Positions 35,730 to 47,872 are shown, numbered from the stretch's first letter. The stretch is DNA of 64,000 bases from Flavobacterium sp. SM15 (GCF_022012335.1 NZ_JAKLTO010000001.1:62001-126000); one strand, 5' to 3'. The notes: generated from the sequence alone by a model not told the origin. Made by a program: numbers and translations.

Positions 35730-37421
35730 TTATTTTACGCCGTGCATCATTCGTTTTAACACCGGAGTCAATAAGAACAAAATCACTGAAGCAATACCAC
35801 AAAGTACTACGAAAACCATGAAGAATTCATATAAGTTGTGAATTTCGAAACCTGCAAAAACAGGATTCTCCGCACTGATTTGGTTGTCCGATAACATTTT
35901 CAATTGTTCAGCTGTTGGAACCACTTTCTTATCCAAAACGTCCTGAAGGTTGATTCCTAATTCTTCTGCTTTTTTGAATTTATCCCCTGTTGCAGGTAAG
36001 ATTGATCCAAGCGTTCCTGATAAAGCATATCCCGCAGCGTTAGAGATGAAGAATACTCCATACGCCAAAGAAGCAAAACGTTTTGGCGATAATTTCCCTA
36101 CCAAAGACAATCCGATTGGCGATAAACAAAGTTCCCCAAAAGTTTGAATTAAGTACAATAAGATTAACCAGTAAATAGACAACAATCCGCTGCTACCTAA
36201 ATCTTTTACGTTGTGCGCAATGATGAAATAACTCACCGCAATCAACAACAATCCTACTGATTGTTTAACTGTCGATATTGGCTCAGCGCCTTTAGCTCTT
36301 AATCGGTCCCAAAGCATACTGAACGGTACCGCAAAAATAACCACGAACAATCCGTTAAAAATCTGAACCATTGACGGTGGCATGTTCCATCCGAAGAAGT
36401 TTCTATCTGTCTGGTTATCTGCAATAAACGTTAACGAAGAACCTGCCTGCTCAAAAGCCGCCCAGAAGAAAATGATAAAGAACGACATGATGTAGATTAC
36501 CCAAATTCGTTGCGTTTCAACTTTCGTTAAGGTTTTATCCGATAAAATTAAACCTGCCAAAGTAATACCACTGGCATAAATAATTGGATATATGATCGTT
36601 TTAACCACATTGTCCCCTTCGGTCATGTAGTTGAAGATAAAGAACAATCCAAGGAAAGCAAGTGCTGCCAATCCTAAAGACATAGCAGAAAAATGCGCTT
36701 TTGTAGCTTCACCCTCTTCAAAATCTGAAGCATCGTGTCCTGAAGGTAATCCTCCAATTGGACGTCCTTCCGGAGTTACTACATATTTATTTTTAAGGAA
36801 AAAGAATACCGCAGTACCAATCATCATCGCTAAAGCAGCTGCCAAGAATCCCCATTTGAAGGCATGGATATCACGTACGCCCCCAGCATCTTTAACGTCT
36901 CCAACAATTGGACAAATGAACTGTCCTAAGAACGCTCCAATGTTGATTCCCATGTAGAAAATCGTGAACGCTGTATCCAATTTGCTTTTTTCTTCTTTCG
37001 GATACAAACTTCCTACCATCGAAGAAATATTCGGTTTAAAGAAACCATTACCAAAAATGATTACCCCTAAAGCTAAGTACATTAATGATTTTGCCAATTC
37101 CAAATTTGAAGGAAAGACAGAAGCACTGGTAAACAACAACAACTGTCCGATGGCCATTAAGGAACCTCCCAACATAATACAGTTGCGGTTTCCTAAGAAA
37201 CGGTCGGAGATAAAACCTCCAAGCATCGGGGTTAAATAACATAATCCAAGGAATCCTCCATAAATTAGAGAAGCCTCTTCCTCTTTCATCATTAGTGAGT
37301 TAACCAGGAATAAGGTTAACAATGCGCGCATTCCGTAGAAGTTGAAACGCTCCCACATTTCGGTCCCGAATAAAACCCAAAGTCCCTTTGGATGTGCTTG
37401 TTTAGCTGTAGTTTCGCTCAT
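35730..37421 (-). CDS. POT-family peptide transporter (first of three)
   Basis: The 563-residue transporter has the POT hallmarks EMWERFNFYGMRALLTLF, FFKPNISSMVGSLYPKEE, DTAFTIFYMGINIGAFLGQF and GELCLSPIGLSLVGKLSPKRF. A soluble stretch between helices (about residues 475-520, FKKAEELGINLQDVLDKKVV) is peculiar to this member. It follows the dipeptidyl peptidase gene by 36 bases on the same strand. The pairing of a peptidase that releases X-Pro dipeptides with a dipeptide importer gives a coherent uptake route. Confidence 0.93.
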   Translation of the reverse strand: MSETTAKQAHPKGLWVLFGTEMWERFNFYGMRALLTLFLVNSLMMKEEEASLIYGGFLGLCYLTPMLGGFISDRFLGNRNCIMLGGSLMAIGQLLLFTSASVFPSNLELAKSLMYLALGVIIFGNGFFKPNISSMVGSLYPKEEKSKLDTAFTIFYMGINIGAFLGQFICPIVGDVKDAGGVRDIHAFKWGFLAAALAMMIGTAVFFFLKNKYVVTPEGRPIGGLPSGHDASDFEEGEATKAHFSAMSLGLAALAFLGLFFIFNYMTEGDNVVKTIIYPIIYASGITLAGLILSDKTLTKVETQRIWVIYIMSFFIIFFWAAFEQAGSSLTFIADNQTDRNFFGWNMPPSMVQIFNGLFVVIFAVPFSMLWDRLRAKGAEPISTVKQSVGLLLIAVSYFIIAHNVKDLGSSGLLSIYWLILLYLIQTFGELCLSPIGLSLVGKLSPKRFASLAYGVFFISNAAGYALSGTLGSILPATGDKFKKAEELGINLQDVLDKKVVPTAEQLKMLSDNQISAENPVFAGFEIHNLYEFFMVFVVLCGIASVILFLLTPVLKRMMHGVK

Positions 37422-37456
37422 TTTTTAGTTTTTGGTTTTGAAATTTATTGTGTTAA

Positions 37457-39628
37457 TTATAGTTTCTCCTTAATAAAATTGGTCATTTTGGTGTACAACT
37501 GCAAACGCGTTTTTCCACCGAAAATCCCGTGGTTTTTGTCTGGATAAATTGCCCAGTCAAATTGTTTGTTTGCCTGAACCAAAGCCTCGATCATTTTCAT
37601 AGTGTTCTGAACGTGAACGTTATCGTCTGCCGTTCCGTGAACTAAAAGGAAATTCCCTTTCAATTTGCTCACGTGGTTGATTGGCGAATTGTTATCATAT
37701 CCCGAAGCATTTTCCTGAGGCGTTTGCATATAACGTTCCGTGTAAATGCTGTCGTAATACCTCCAGCTTGTAACCGGTGCAACTGCAATAGCCGTTTTAA
37801 ACACATCGGCACCCTGGAAAATACAGTTCGAGGCCATAAAACCTCCGAACGACCAGCCAAAGATACCAATTCTGGATTTATCTACATACGAATACGTTCC
37901 GAATACTTTAGCAGCATCGATTTGGTCTTCCACTTCATATTTTCCCAATTCTTTTTGAGTACATTTTTTGAACTCAGCTCCTTTAAAACCGGTACCGCGA
38001 CCATCCACACAAGCTACTATATACCCTTGCTGTGCCAACATCATAAACCAGTAATCGTCTGAACCGTTCCAATTGTTGTCCACCTGTTGTGAACCCGGCC
38101 CGGAATACTGATACATAAACACCGGATATTTTTTGTTCGGATCAAAATCTTTCGGCTTAATCATCCAAGCATTCAATTTATGTCCTTTTTCTGTCGTTAA
38201 TTCGAAGAACTCTTTTGAAGGCAAATCGTATTTTGCCAATTTGGACTCTAATGCTTCATTAGAAACGATCGTTTTTACAAGTTTACCGGATTTTGTTTCG
38301 TACAAACTATGTTTTGGTGCATTTTTAGCACTGGCAAACGAATTGATAAAATACTGGAAATTTGGGCTAAACGTTGCTCCGTTTGTACCGGTTTGTGTTG
38401 TTAAACGCTTTTTTCCACTTCCATTAAGCTTAATACTGTACACATCACGGTTGATCGATCCGTTCTCAGTAGACTGAAAATAAATCGTTCCTAATTTCTC
38501 GTCAAATCCATAATACGAAGTCACTTCCCATTTTCCTTTGGTAATCTGATTTTTAAGTTTTCCGTTTTTGTCGTAGTGATAAATGTGGTTGAATCCGTCT
38601 TTTTCAGAAGTCCAGATAAAACTGTTGTCTTTCAAAAAGGTAAGATTATCCGTTACATCAACATAAGCCTTGTCTTTTTCATTCAAAACCACTTTGGTTA
38701 CCCCTGAATTTCCATCTACAAACAACAAATCAAGATTGTCCTGATGACGGTTCAAAATTTGAGCACTCAAAGTATTCGCCTCGTTAGTCCACTCGATTCT
38801 TGCAATATAAAAATCGGTATATTTATCTAAGTTGATCTTCTTAGTTCCAGATGTTTTTACATCGTAAACATGCAAAGAAACCTCAGAATTTTTCTCTCCT
38901 GCCTTAGGGTATTTAAACACATTTTGCGTTGGATACAAACCTTCGTTGTACATATCCATGGAAAATTCCGGTACGTTAGTTTCATCAAAGCGGATGAACG
39001 CAATTTTATCCGATGAAGCATTCCAGTCAAAAGCACGAACAAAGGAGAATTCTTCTTCGTATACCCAATCCGTAATTCCGTTGATTACAGCATTTTTCTT
39101 CCCGTCTGTAGTAATTTGAGTATGTTTTTTGGAACCCAAATCGTATACATATAAATTGTTCTGATATGCGTAGGCTACTTTGGTTCCGTCTGGCGAAAAG
39201 GTCGGTTCCTGAACCTTGTAATCTGCAAGTTTAACCAACGTTTTAGCAGTGGTATCGTAAATAAAATAATCTGCCACAAACGAGTGACGGAAAATCTGAT
39301 CGGAATTGTTAGCGATTAAGATTTTTTTCTCGTCTTTACTAAACGTATAACTATCGATTCCCTGTAATTCTTTGTGATTTTTGGTATCGATTAAAGTAGC
39401 AACTTTTTCAAGGGTTGCGAAATCATACAAATCAATTTGGGAAGATCTTGAAGCGCGGTCGGAATTCAAAACCGAGTACTGATTGGTATTTTTCATAGCC
39501 TCCAAAGCGGTCATTCCTTGCGTACGGAACGCTCCTCCCCAGATTTCTTCAAGTGTAAGTTTTTGTTGCGCTACTGTTGAAACAGAGGTTAACACCAGTA
39601 AAAACAAGCATTTTAGAGTATTATTCAT
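37457..39628 (-). CDS. Dipeptidyl peptidase IV, S9 family
   Basis: This 723-residue serine peptidase releases dipeptides, mainly with Pro at the second position, from peptide N-termini. It has a signal peptide (MNNTLKCLFLLVLTSVSTVAQQ), an eight-bladed DPPIV_N beta-propeller at about residues 90-450 with the substrate-anchoring Glu pair in DWVYEEEFSF, and a C-terminal alpha/beta hydrolase. The nucleophile is Ser593 in GWSFGGFM, with the Asp in GTADDNVH and the His in PDKNHGIFGG. It is predicted to be periplasmic or surface-exposed. It heads the minus-strand peptide cluster. Confidence 0.94.
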   Translation of the reverse strand: MNNTLKCLFLLVLTSVSTVAQQKLTLEEIWGGAFRTQGMTALEAMKNTNQYSVLNSDRASRSSQIDLYDFATLEKVATLIDTKNHKELQGIDSYTFSKDEKKILIANNSDQIFRHSFVADYFIYDTTAKTLVKLADYKVQEPTFSPDGTKVAYAYQNNLYVYDLGSKKHTQITTDGKKNAVINGITDWVYEEEFSFVRAFDWNASSDKIAFIRFDETNVPEFSMDMYNEGLYPTQNVFKYPKAGEKNSEVSLHVYDVKTSGTKKINLDKYTDFYIARIEWTNEANTLSAQILNRHQDNLDLLFVDGNSGVTKVVLNEKDKAYVDVTDNLTFLKDNSFIWTSEKDGFNHIYHYDKNGKLKNQITKGKWEVTSYYGFDEKLGTIYFQSTENGSINRDVYSIKLNGSGKKRLTTQTGTNGATFSPNFQYFINSFASAKNAPKHSLYETKSGKLVKTIVSNEALESKLAKYDLPSKEFFELTTEKGHKLNAWMIKPKDFDPNKKYPVFMYQYSGPGSQQVDNNWNGSDDYWFMMLAQQGYIVACVDGRGTGFKGAEFKKCTQKELGKYEVEDQIDAAKVFGTYSYVDKSRIGIFGWSFGGFMASNCIFQGADVFKTAIAVAPVTSWRYYDSIYTERYMQTPQENASGYDNNSPINHVSKLKGNFLLVHGTADDNVHVQNTMKMIEALVQANKQFDWAIYPDKNHGIFGGKTRLQLYTKMTNFIKEKL

Positions 39629-39863
39629 AAAATTGATGGTAAAAAAACTTCCAATTTTAGTGAAAAAATATCAATTGACCTTCATTTAATTTGTTAAAAG
39701 CACAAAAACACATTTGTTTATCAAATTCATATTGTCGATTTTTTAAAACTGTTTATCGATAAAAAAACAAAATAGATTCACAAAAAAACCTATTTATCAG
39801 TTAAATTTGTTAAATTTATTATATTCTTGTCATTTCTAAATCGAAAGAAGCGACCCTTCGAGT
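39629..39863. other. Divergent region between dipeptidyl peptidase and sensor kinase genes
   Basis: The 235 AT-rich bases contain no gene. Short A- and T-tracts and a TTTATCGATAAA palindrome (39751-39762) are visible. Both flanking genes must be transcribed from here. I cannot place a confident two-box promoter. Confidence 0.4.
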
Positions 39864-42800
39864 ATGCCAAAAAAAATAGCTTTTTTAACTTTTTTTCTGC
39901 TTTGCTTCCAAAACAGTATTGGACAGGTTTTTGATTATGAAATCCTTAACCAAAACAACGGGCTTCCTTCTTCAACTGTCTTGGCCGTCACTCAAGACAG
40001 CCGGAATTTAATCTGGATTGGAACCGATGGCGCAGGCTTGGTCTGTTACGATGGTAAAAACTTCAAAATTCTAAACAAATCGGAAAATGCTGAAGGCTTT
40101 TTTGTAACCGACATTACCGAAGATTCCAATAAAAACATTGTTGTTTCAACCAAATACAGCGGATTACTGGTATACAACGGTCAAAAATTTATCAAGGAAA
40201 TCCATCGGGACAACAACCTTATAAAAGGCACCTACGTTCAAAAACTCCTGAATTCCGACCAAGGGGTTTATTGCTTTACCGATCAAGAAATCTTCCTTTT
40301 AAAAAAAGATTACAGTATCGCTTTGACAGCCCGTTTTGGAAAAGAAATAACTTCAATCAATTCCGTTTTTCACGACAGTTTTGGCAACTTTTTTATAGGT
40401 ACCCAAAGCGGCGTTCTAAAAATCACCAACGGAAAATTATCCGATTTTGAAAAAAACAATCTTAAAGGTTACACCTGCATAATCAAATCCGAACCCGATG
40501 AGGCATTAATAGGAACCTACAAAGGAGAACTTTTTCGTTTGAAATGCAAAAGCGCTTCCACTTTTGAAATGAAACTGGAGGAGCATATCCTGCTTGAAAA
40601 TGGCCAACCTTTTTTTATCAAAAGAATGCTTAAAGGAAGAAGCGGTTTTATCTGGATGGCCGGGGACAAAAAACAAGGGTTAGCCATGCACATGAAAAAC
40701 TACACCAGTTTTATCAATGAAAGTAATGGCTTTACAGGAGAAAACACATTCTGTCTGTTTCAGGACAAAAGCGGGCAGTTGTACATCGGAACCTACGGCA
40801 CAGGTCTTTTCCGTACCAGTTCGCAAAAATTCTATAATTACAATAACATTCCTGAGTTAAAAACACCGTATATTTTTTCACTCCTTACCACTGAAAAAGG
40901 ACTTTATGCCGGAATCCTGAACAATGGAATTTACTACTTTGAAGGGGATCAGTACCGGGAACTTGGCCTCAAAAAGAAATACCCGAACGGTTATGGAGCG
41001 CTGTGCTTTATCAAAAACAACAAAAATGAGATTTTAGCCGGAACCAACAACGGAATTTATAAAATCACAGAGCACGACCTCCTGCCGGTGAAAGCCAATT
41101 CGCAATTTCCAGAGCAAACGAAAATCAACATTATCAAACAAGACCAACAAAACAGGTATTTTGCCGGCGCTTTAAATGGCTTGTTCATTTTGGATGACAA
41201 CCAGAACCTGATTACCTGGATTAAAAACTTTGTGAACAAAGTTCCTTCCAATGTTTCAAGCCTGGAACAGATAAATGAAAACCAATGGTATATTGGAACC
41301 AATACCGGAATCTACCTGCTAACTGAAAAAAAACAAAACGAATTTACCTTATCTTATCCCATCATCTTAAAAACAATAAACACCTCCTGCAAAGATAGTT
41401 ATGGTAATTTTTGGTTTGCCGGTTCCAATGCCTTGTATTGTGTAAAGGGCAATTCAATAAAAAAATACACCCAGGATACCGGGCTTACCTCCACGTTAAT
41501 TTTCACCCTATCAGCCGATAAAAACGCAAACATCTATTTGGGTACCAACTTAGGAATTGACAAACTAACAGTAGATCGTGAGGGTAAAATCATCAACATT
41601 TACAATTATAATTCGCAAAACGGATTTCAAGGACTCGAAACCAATTCTAGGGCGCAAACCACTGATGAAAACGGCAACCTGTTTTTTGGAACTGCAAACG
41701 GCTTATTTAAATACTTAACCAATTACAAGTCCAAAACCAAAGATGTTCCGATTTTAAAAATAACCAATTTGGATGTTTTCAATCAGTCCAGAAACTGGAA
41801 CAAGGAACAGAGTTTAAGCCAAAACTGGTTTAATGTCCCCGCACAAGGCTATACTTTCAAGACAGATGAAAACCAGCTGACCTTCAGTTTTGGGGTAATC
41901 AATTTCAAGAACGATTCGGAGGTTTACTATTCCTATCATTTGAAAGGTGCCGACGAAAACTGGAGCACACCCTCAAAAAACAATAAAGTCACCTATTCCA
42001 ATCTCAAGTACGGAAAGTACACCTTTCAAGTACGAATCGTGGACAAACTCGGAAACATCAAAAGTCCAATCACTAATTATTCATTCAATATTGAGGCTCC
42101 GTTTTATTACAAATGGTGGTTTTTGCTTCCCATTTTTGGTTTGATTGGTTTGTTTCTTAAACTTATTTTTGACCGAACTGCCACTTACAACAAAGATTTT
42201 ATTAAAAACGTTTCCGATTCTGATGAAGGAATTCGTGAAATCAGGACCTTCTTTTTCTTCTTAGCAATTATTTTTCCTTTAACAGAGGTTATCAATCTGT
42301 ATTTTATCCCAAGGGGAAAAGCAGAACTCTTAGTCAATATTGCTCTTGGAATCATCTTTATCTCTTTATACACCTTATCGAAAAAAACTAAGGTTATCAA
42401 TAAGTATTTAAGAAGCTTTTTTATTGGGATGTTGCTTATTTATTCAGTATATGTGATTTTTAAAATCGCTTCATATCCCTTTGAATTAATTACCTATACC
42501 GAATTTTTACTGATTGTTTTCTTCTCTTATAGTGCTTTTGCCAAACAAAGTCAGTACGTCATTTTTGTAATTGCCCTTTTTACCGTTCTAATCATTTTGT
42601 TATTAAACATTCCTTCTGAAACCAAACAACTTATTACTTTAATCAATACTTCTTTTATTGTTTTGATTATCAACTACGCCAGAAGGATTTCCATTTTAAA
42701 CAACAACGACAAAATCATCTTTTCCAACAGCATCATCAACAATTCCAATTCACTGACCATAGCTACTGATCGATTTGGAAACCTGAATTTCTGCGGAAAA

Positions 42801-45800
42801 TCCATAGAACGAATCTTGGGCTATACTCCCGAGGAAGTGATGGGAAGCAACTTCTGGAAGCTTACCCAAGACATAGACTTCAAAGAAATAGACTATAATA
42901 CCGTTTATGTACCGGATTCCGTATACACCCGAAAACTTAAGTGCAAAAACGGGGAATACAAGTTCATTCAATGGACCGACCAGAAATACAACGACAATCT
43001 TTTTGTGGCCAACGGGCAGGATATCACAGGTAAGATATTGGTAGAAGAGCAGTACCGCAATCTGGTTCAGTTTGCTTCCGACATTATTTTTGAGGTAGAC
43101 CGATTTGGTTATTTTACTTTTGTAAATCAGTTTGCCGAAAAATCGCTTGGTTACCCAATTGATTATATTTTAGGCCGTCATTTCTCTAGCCTTATCAAAC
43201 CGGAACACGCTAAAACAATAGAAGAATATTACATTAGACAACGGGAAAACAACGGTGATTTCGAAAGTATAGAGTTTCCGATCATAAAAAGCAATGGAGA
43301 GGAAATGTGGGTATCGCAAAAAGTGACTGTCAAAAAAGACGAGCACGGCAAGACAAACGGGTATTCGGCCATTGTTAGAGACATTACGAAACTCAAACAA
43401 CTTGAAATAGAAGAAACGAACCGTTTACAGAAAAGTTACCGCATGAATAAAACGTTAAACGAGTTATCTACGCTTAACTTTTTAACCTACCGCAGTCAAA
43501 ACAAACTTATTGGTCATATCTTAAAAGAAGCGGCCAAAGCCTTAGAAATAAATCGATCCAGTTTATGGAACAAAACCGCTGAGGGTTTGGAATTGTTTTG
43601 TCTTTATGTGAAGGATGAAGAACAGTTTACCGATGGAGTCAAACTCAAAAAAGAAGATTTTCCTATTTACTTCACTGCCATTGAAAGTCTGCCTTTTATT
43701 GTAGCCTCGGACGCACAAAACCATCCTCAAACGGTTGAATTTAAAGATGTTTACTTTAAAAATTATGAAATAAAATCGTTGTTAGATTTTCCAATCTATG
43801 TTTCCGGAGAATTAAAAGGAGTAACCTGTTATGAAAATACGCACGAGATACGCAACTGGACTTCGGACGAAATTAATTTTGCCCGAACCATTTCCGACAT
43901 TATTGCTCTAGCCATAGAAACCCTGAAACGTAAAAAAGCTGAAGAGCTGATTATTTACAAAAGTGAGATTTTAACCTCCATTGCAGAAACTACCGACAAG
44001 CTCTTAAAAAGTTCCAACCTTAAGGAAATATTCGACGAATCTTTACGTCAAATTGGGGAAGCTACAAAAGTAGACCGAATGTATTATTTTGACAACGACC
44101 CACTCACCAATTTAATGAGCCAACGCTTTGAATGGACCAGTCGGGAATCTTTAAAGGAAATTGATAATCCGCAACTCCAAAACATCCCCCATGACATTTA
44201 TCCGGAATTCATGCAGGTGATTACCAAAAATCAGCCTTATCGTGCTAAAGTCAAAGAACTGGAAGAGAGCGCTTTCAAATCGATATTACAGGAGCAAAAC
44301 ATTCTTTCCATTCTAATTCTACCGATATTCATCAAAGGCAACTTCAATGGTTTTATTGGTTTTGATGACTGTACCGAAGAAAGGGATTGGTCTTATGACG
44401 AGATTACCATCCTTCAAACCTTTACCAACAATATTGCGGCAACTATCGAGCGCATCAACAACGAAAAAACAATCAAGGAAAACGAAGAAAAATTCCAATT
44501 GTTGGCCAACAACATCCCGGCTACCGTTTATTTGGTTAAATACAATAAAGAGCGAACCAAAATATTCTTAAATGATGAAATTGAAGCCTTAACCGGTTAC
44601 TCCAAATCCGATTTCTTTAACGGCAAGATTTCCTTATTTGATCTCTACCATCCCGATGAAAAAGAATTTGTAAAACGCGAGATCGAAAAGGCTATACACA
44701 ATAAAAGACCGTTTCATATCTCTTGTCGCATCATTCAAAAAAACGGCAACATCGTTTGGATTGAAGAATACGGTGAGGCCATCATGGTGGAAAATGAAAT
44801 TTCATACATCGAAGGTGTAGTTTTGGACACCACCGAACGAAAAAAAGTTGAAGAGGCCATTAAAGCCAAAGAAGTCGCTGAAGCTGCCAACAATGCTAAA
44901 ACTCAGTTCCTGGCCAATATGAGTCACGAAATTCGAACCCCGCTTAACGGAATTATTGGCTTCAGTAATTTGCTTTTAAAAACCCAGCTTTCCAATGTAC
45001 AGGAACAGTACATGATTACGGTGAACCAATCGGCTGATGCGTTACTGGAAATTGTAAACGACATTCTGGACCTTTCCAAAATTGAGGCCGGAAAACTCGA
45101 ACTGGACATCACCAAAGCCAATTTGCACGATATTGTAAACCAGGTAACCGACATGGTTAAGTATTCGGCTCATGAAAAACGATTGGATTTAATCATCGAC
45201 ATCAAAGAAGACATTCCCTGCCTTATTTGGGTAGACGAAATTCGTCTGAAGCAAATTCTGATAAACCTTTTAGGCAACGCAATCAAATTCACTCAGGAAG
45301 GAGAAATCGAGCTCGAGGTACAGTACGAAAAGATATCCGAAGAAAAATCAAAAATGAAATTTCTGGTAAAAGACACCGGGATTGGGATTAAACCCGAAAA
45401 CAAAGAGAAAATCTTCGAAGCTTTTTCACAGGAAGACAATTCAACAACCCGAAAATACGGCGGAACCGGACTTGGAATCCCAATTACTGACAGTTTACTC
45501 CGTTTAATGAAAAGCAAACTCAAGGTAGAAGACAACCCTAACGGGGGAAGTATTTTCTTTTTTGAACTGGAATTAAGATCCGAACATTGCGGATCGCTCA
45601 AAATCATCGACAACAATCAATTAAAAAATGCTCTTATTCTGGAGTACAATGAACATTCACTCAGCATTTTAAAAAGGATGTTCGAGCATTACGGCATCAA
45701 TTCTTATGTGAACCAAAATTATCAAAACGCTTATAAGTACAACCCTGATGTAGACTTTTTTGTAGCCGATTACGAGCACATTGGAAAAGAAGGACTGGAA

Positions 45801-46385
45801 GAACTGCTCAAGTTCGAAAAACCGATCATCTTGATGCAGAATTCCAACAGCAACAACATCGATTTCACTGATAAAAAACTAATTAAGCCTATTGTCAAAC
45901 CCATTAAAATCCATTTTTTACAATCGATTCTTAATGAAATTAACAATCCAGATCTGGCTATAGCAGTTTCAAAAAGCACCCTTTCAATTCCCACAGAAAA
46001 ATATACCGAACCCATCAGTATACTTATAGTCGAAGACAATAAAATCAATATGCTCCTAACCAAAACATTAGTTAGTAAAATACTCCCACAAGTACAAATT
46101 TTTGAAGCCATAAACGGGGAAGAGGCCATTGAAGTATACAAAACTCAAAAACCAGACCTGGTACTGATGGATATTCAAATGCCGATACTCAACGGATACG
46201 AAGCTTCCAAAAGAATTCTGCTCTTAGATAGCCGAGCCATTATTATTGCCTTAACGGCAGGAATCATTGAAGGCGAAGAAGAAATGTGTTTCAATCTCGG
46301 AATGAAAGATTATATGGCGAAACCCATCGACAAAGACGTATTGGAAAGCAAGCTCGTTAAATGGGCAAAAACGCTAAAAAAATAA
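39864..46385 (+). CDS. Giant hybrid sensor histidine kinase with propeller, multi-PAS/GAF and receiver domains
   Basis: This 2173-residue protein combines, in order: a signal peptide (to about residue 20); a two-component-regulator beta-propeller (about 25-640, repeats such as [16 protein letters not shown]); a Y_Y_Y domain (about 670-740); a transmembrane helix (746-770); a block of about five more helices (792-940); PAS domains (963-1055 and 1063-1180); two GAF-like domains (1193-1353 and 1369-1529); a third PAS (1543-1659); HisKA with the phospho-accepting His1688 in MSHEIRTP; an HATPase; a degenerate receiver (around 1920-2030, FFVADYEH); and a true receiver with Asp2103 in VLMDIQMP. It should sense a periplasmic ligand and several cytoplasmic signals. 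No DNA-binding domain is present, so its output partner is unknown. Confidence 0.88.
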   Translation: MPKKIAFLTFFLLCFQNSIGQVFDYEILNQNNGLPSSTVLAVTQDSRNLIWIGTDGAGLVCYDGKNFKILNKSENAEGFFVTDITEDSNKNIVVSTKYSGLLVYNGQKFIKEIHRDNNLIKGTYVQKLLNSDQGVYCFTDQEIFLLKKDYSIALTARFGKEITSINSVFHDSFGNFFIGTQSGVLKITNGKLSDFEKNNLKGYTCIIKSEPDEALIGTYKGELFRLKCKSASTFEMKLEEHILLENGQPFFIKRMLKGRSGFIWMAGDKKQGLAMHMKNYTSFINESNGFTGENTFCLFQDKSGQLYIGTYGTGLFRTSSQKFYNYNNIPELKTPYIFSLLTTEKGLYAGILNNGIYYFEGDQYRELGLKKKYPNGYGALCFIKNNKNEILAGTNNGIYKITEHDLLPVKANSQFPEQTKINIIKQDQQNRYFAGALNGLFILDDNQNLITWIKNFVNKVPSNVSSLEQINENQWYIGTNTGIYLLTEKKQNEFTLSYPIILKTINTSCKDSYGNFWFAGSNALYCVKGNSIKKYTQDTGLTSTLIFTLSADKNANIYLGTNLGIDKLTVDREGKIINIYNYNSQNGFQGLETNSRAQTTDENGNLFFGTANGLFKYLTNYKSKTKDVPILKITNLDVFNQSRNWNKEQSLSQNWFNVPAQGYTFKTDENQLTFSFGVINFKNDSEVYYSYHLKGADENWSTPSKNNKVTYSNLKYGKYTFQVRIVDKLGNIKSPITNYSFNIEAPFYYKWWFLLPIFGLIGLFLKLIFDRTATYNKDFIKNVSDSDEGIREIRTFFFFLAIIFPLTEVINLYFIPRGKAELLVNIALGIIFISLYTLSKKTKVINKYLRSFFIGMLLIYSVYVIFKIASYPFELITYTEFLLIVFFSYSAFAKQSQYVIFVIALFTVLIILLLNIPSETKQLITLINTSFIVLIINYARRISILNNNDKIIFSNSIINNSNSLTIATDRFGNLNFCGKSIERILGYTPEEVMGSNFWKLTQDIDFKEIDYNTVYVPDSVYTRKLKCKNGEYKFIQWTDQKYNDNLFVANGQDITGKILVEEQYRNLVQFASDIIFEVDRFGYFTFVNQFAEKSLGYPIDYILGRHFSSLIKPEHAKTIEEYYIRQRENNGDFESIEFPIIKSNGEEMWVSQKVTVKKDEHGKTNGYSAIVRDITKLKQLEIEETNRLQKSYRMNKTLNELSTLNFLTYRSQNKLIGHILKEAAKALEINRSSLWNKTAEGLELFCLYVKDEEQFTDGVKLKKEDFPIYFTAIESLPFIVASDAQNHPQTVEFKDVYFKNYEIKSLLDFPIYVSGELKGVTCYENTHEIRNWTSDEINFARTISDIIALAIETLKRKKAEELIIYKSEILTSIAETTDKLLKSSNLKEIFDESLRQIGEATKVDRMYYFDNDPLTNLMSQRFEWTSRESLKEIDNPQLQNIPHDIYPEFMQVITKNQPYRAKVKELEESAFKSILQEQNILSILILPIFIKGNFNGFIGFDDCTEERDWSYDEITILQTFTNNIAATIERINNEKTIKENEEKFQLLANNIPATVYLVKYNKERTKIFLNDEIEALTGYSKSDFFNGKISLFDLYHPDEKEFVKREIEKAIHNKRPFHISCRIIQKNGNIVWIEEYGEAIMVENEISYIEGVVLDTTERKKVEEAIKAKEVAEAANNAKTQFLANMSHEIRTPLNGIIGFSNLLLKTQLSNVQEQYMITVNQSADALLEIVNDILDLSKIEAGKLELDITKANLHDIVNQVTDMVKYSAHEKRLDLIIDIKEDIPCLIWVDEIRLKQILINLLGNAIKFTQEGEIELEVQYEKISEEKSKMKFLVKDTGIGIKPENKEKIFEAFSQEDNSTTRKYGGTGLGIPITDSLLRLMKSKLKVEDNPNGGSIFFFELELRSEHCGSLKIIDNNQLKNALILEYNEHSLSILKRMFEHYGINSYVNQNYQNAYKYNPDVDFFVADYEHIGKEGLEELLKFEKPIILMQNSNSNNIDFTDKKLIKPIVKPIKIHFLQSILNEINNPDLAIAVSKSTLSIPTEKYTEPISILIVEDNKINMLLTKTLVSKILPQVQIFEAINGEEAIEVYKTQKPDLVLMDIQMPILNGYEASKRILLLDSRAIIIALTAGIIEGEEEMCFNLGMKDYMAKPIDKDVLESKLVKWAKTLKK

Positions 46386-46404
46386 ATTTTCAATTGCGAA
46401 AGCG

Positions 46405-46412
46405 TATCTTTG
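46405..46412 (+). promoter_or_regulatory. Putative -7 box of mvaA
   Basis: TATCTTTG matches TAnnTTTG exactly, 23 bases before the mvaA ATG and just after the sensor kinase stop. It separates mvaA transcription from the kinase gene. The -33 region lacks a well-placed TTG. Confidence 0.5.
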
Positions 46413-46434
46413 CCCCAGAAATAAATCAAAACCA

Positions 46435-47751
46435 ATGACCAAAGCAGTAAGCGGATTTTCGAAATTATCGAAAGAGGAAAAAATACACTGGATTACCACC
46501 AATCACTTCTCCAACCCTGAACAAGCAGCTCAGGAAATCAAAAAATACTGGAATTCCGACTCCGACTTGCAAAAACTCCACGATGAGTTCATTGAAAATA
46601 CCATTTCCAATTTCTATTTGCCTTTAGGGGTAGCGCCCAATTTCCTGATTAACGGAAAAAATTACACCATCCCAATGGCAATAGAAGAAAGTTCGGTGGT
46701 GGCTGCCGCAAGTAAGGCCGCCAAGTTCTGGTCTAACAGAGGTGGGTTCAAAGCAACGGTGATCAGTTCAGAGAAAATTGGTCAGGTTCATTTCATTTAT
46801 AAAGGCGATACTAAAAAACTCAAAACGTTTTTTACTACTATAAAACCAAAATTCTTTACTGATACTGAAAGCATTACTAAAAACATGCAAAAAAGGGGAG
46901 GCGGAATTTTGGAGATCGAATTAAAAGACAAAACTGCTGAATTGGAAGATTACTTCCAATTGCATGTTACCTTTGAAACTAAAGACAGTATGGGCGCGAA
47001 TTTCATTAATTCCTGCCTGGAACAATTTGCCAAAACCTTAAAAGAAGAGGCAAAAACTTTTGAATTGTTTTCCGAAGAAGAACAAAACATTCAGGTAGTT
47101 ATGAGCATTTTGTCCAACTATGTTCCTAATTGTATTGTTCGTGCCGAGGTTTCCTGTCCGGTCACCGATTTAAAAGAAGACAAACACATCTCACAGGAAG
47201 AATTTGCAGAGAAGTTCATTCGTGCAGTAAAGATTGCAGAAATAGAACCTTATCGGGCCGTTACCCACAATAAAGGGATTATGAACGGTATCGATGCAGT
47301 GGTTTTGGCAACCGGTAACGACTTCAGAGCAGTTGAAGCAGGTGTTCATGCCTATGCGGCCAGAAACGGAAAATACAGCAGCCTTTCCCACGCCAAAGTT
47401 CAAGACGGTATTTTTACCTTCTGGATGGAAATCCCATTGGCTTTAGGAACTGTTGGCGGACTAACCGGTTTACACCCTCTGGTTAAGATGTCTCTACAAA
47501 TGCTAGGAAATCCTTCAGCACATGAATTGATGCAAATTGTGGCAGTAGCTGGCCTGGCGCAAAATTTTGCGGCTTTGCGCTCTCTTACCACAACAGGGAT
47601 TCAGCAAGGTCATATGAAAATGCACCTGATGAACATTCTAAACCAGTTTAATGCAAGTGAACAAGAACGCAAGGAAGTGGTAAAACATTTCGAAAAACAT
47701 ACCGTGTCCCATTCGGCAGTGGTAGATTATCTACAGACCATCAGAAAATAA
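46435..47751 (+). CDS. mvaA: Hydroxymethylglutaryl-CoA reductase, class II
   Basis: This enzyme interconverts HMG-CoA and mevalonate. The 438-residue length and sequence fit the class II bacterial form, often named degradative, although in Flavobacteria it is thought to serve mevalonate-based isoprenoid synthesis. Visible motifs are LPLGVAPNFLINGKNYTIPMA, the catalytic Glu in AIEESSVVAAASKAA, GGGILEIELKD, DSMGANFINSCLE with the catalytic Asp region, VTHNKGIMNGIDAVVLATGNDFRAVEA with the catalytic Lys, and LALGTVGGLTGLHPLVK. A GHMP kinase gene follows after a structured repeat. Confidence 0.93.
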   Translation: MTKAVSGFSKLSKEEKIHWITTNHFSNPEQAAQEIKKYWNSDSDLQKLHDEFIENTISNFYLPLGVAPNFLINGKNYTIPMAIEESSVVAAASKAAKFWSNRGGFKATVISSEKIGQVHFIYKGDTKKLKTFFTTIKPKFFTDTESITKNMQKRGGGILEIELKDKTAELEDYFQLHVTFETKDSMGANFINSCLEQFAKTLKEEAKTFELFSEEEQNIQVVMSILSNYVPNCIVRAEVSCPVTDLKEDKHISQEEFAEKFIRAVKIAEIEPYRAVTHNKGIMNGIDAVVLATGNDFRAVEAGVHAYAARNGKYSSLSHAKVQDGIFTFWMEIPLALGTVGGLTGLHPLVKMSLQMLGNPSAHELMQIVAVAGLAQNFAALRSLTTTGIQQGHMKMHLMNILNQFNASEQERKEVVKHFEKHTVSHSAVVDYLQTIRK

Positions 47752-47760
47752 AATTAATAA

Positions 47761-47872
47761 GAGCTTTTCCCGCTATCCGCTGTATCTTTTCCCGGTGACT
47801 TCGAGCGCTTTTTTGGTGACTGAGGTTTCTTGAAGTCCCGAAAAAAGGATGCCGCTGCTATCGGGGCTAAAT
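47761..47872 (-). repeat. Structured Flavobacterium-type intergenic element, second copy
   Basis: Read on the minus strand it starts TTAGCCCCGATAGCAGCGGC, then ATCC, an internal hairpin region (CGGGACTTCAAG ... CACCGGG), and ends ACAGCGGATAGCGGGAAAAG. It is a longer relative of the element at 15999-16068, with the same outer arms. It fills the gap between mvaA and the GHMP kinase gene and stops about 9 bases before the kinase start codon. A spurious N-terminal extension of the kinase can be read through it. Confidence 0.65.
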
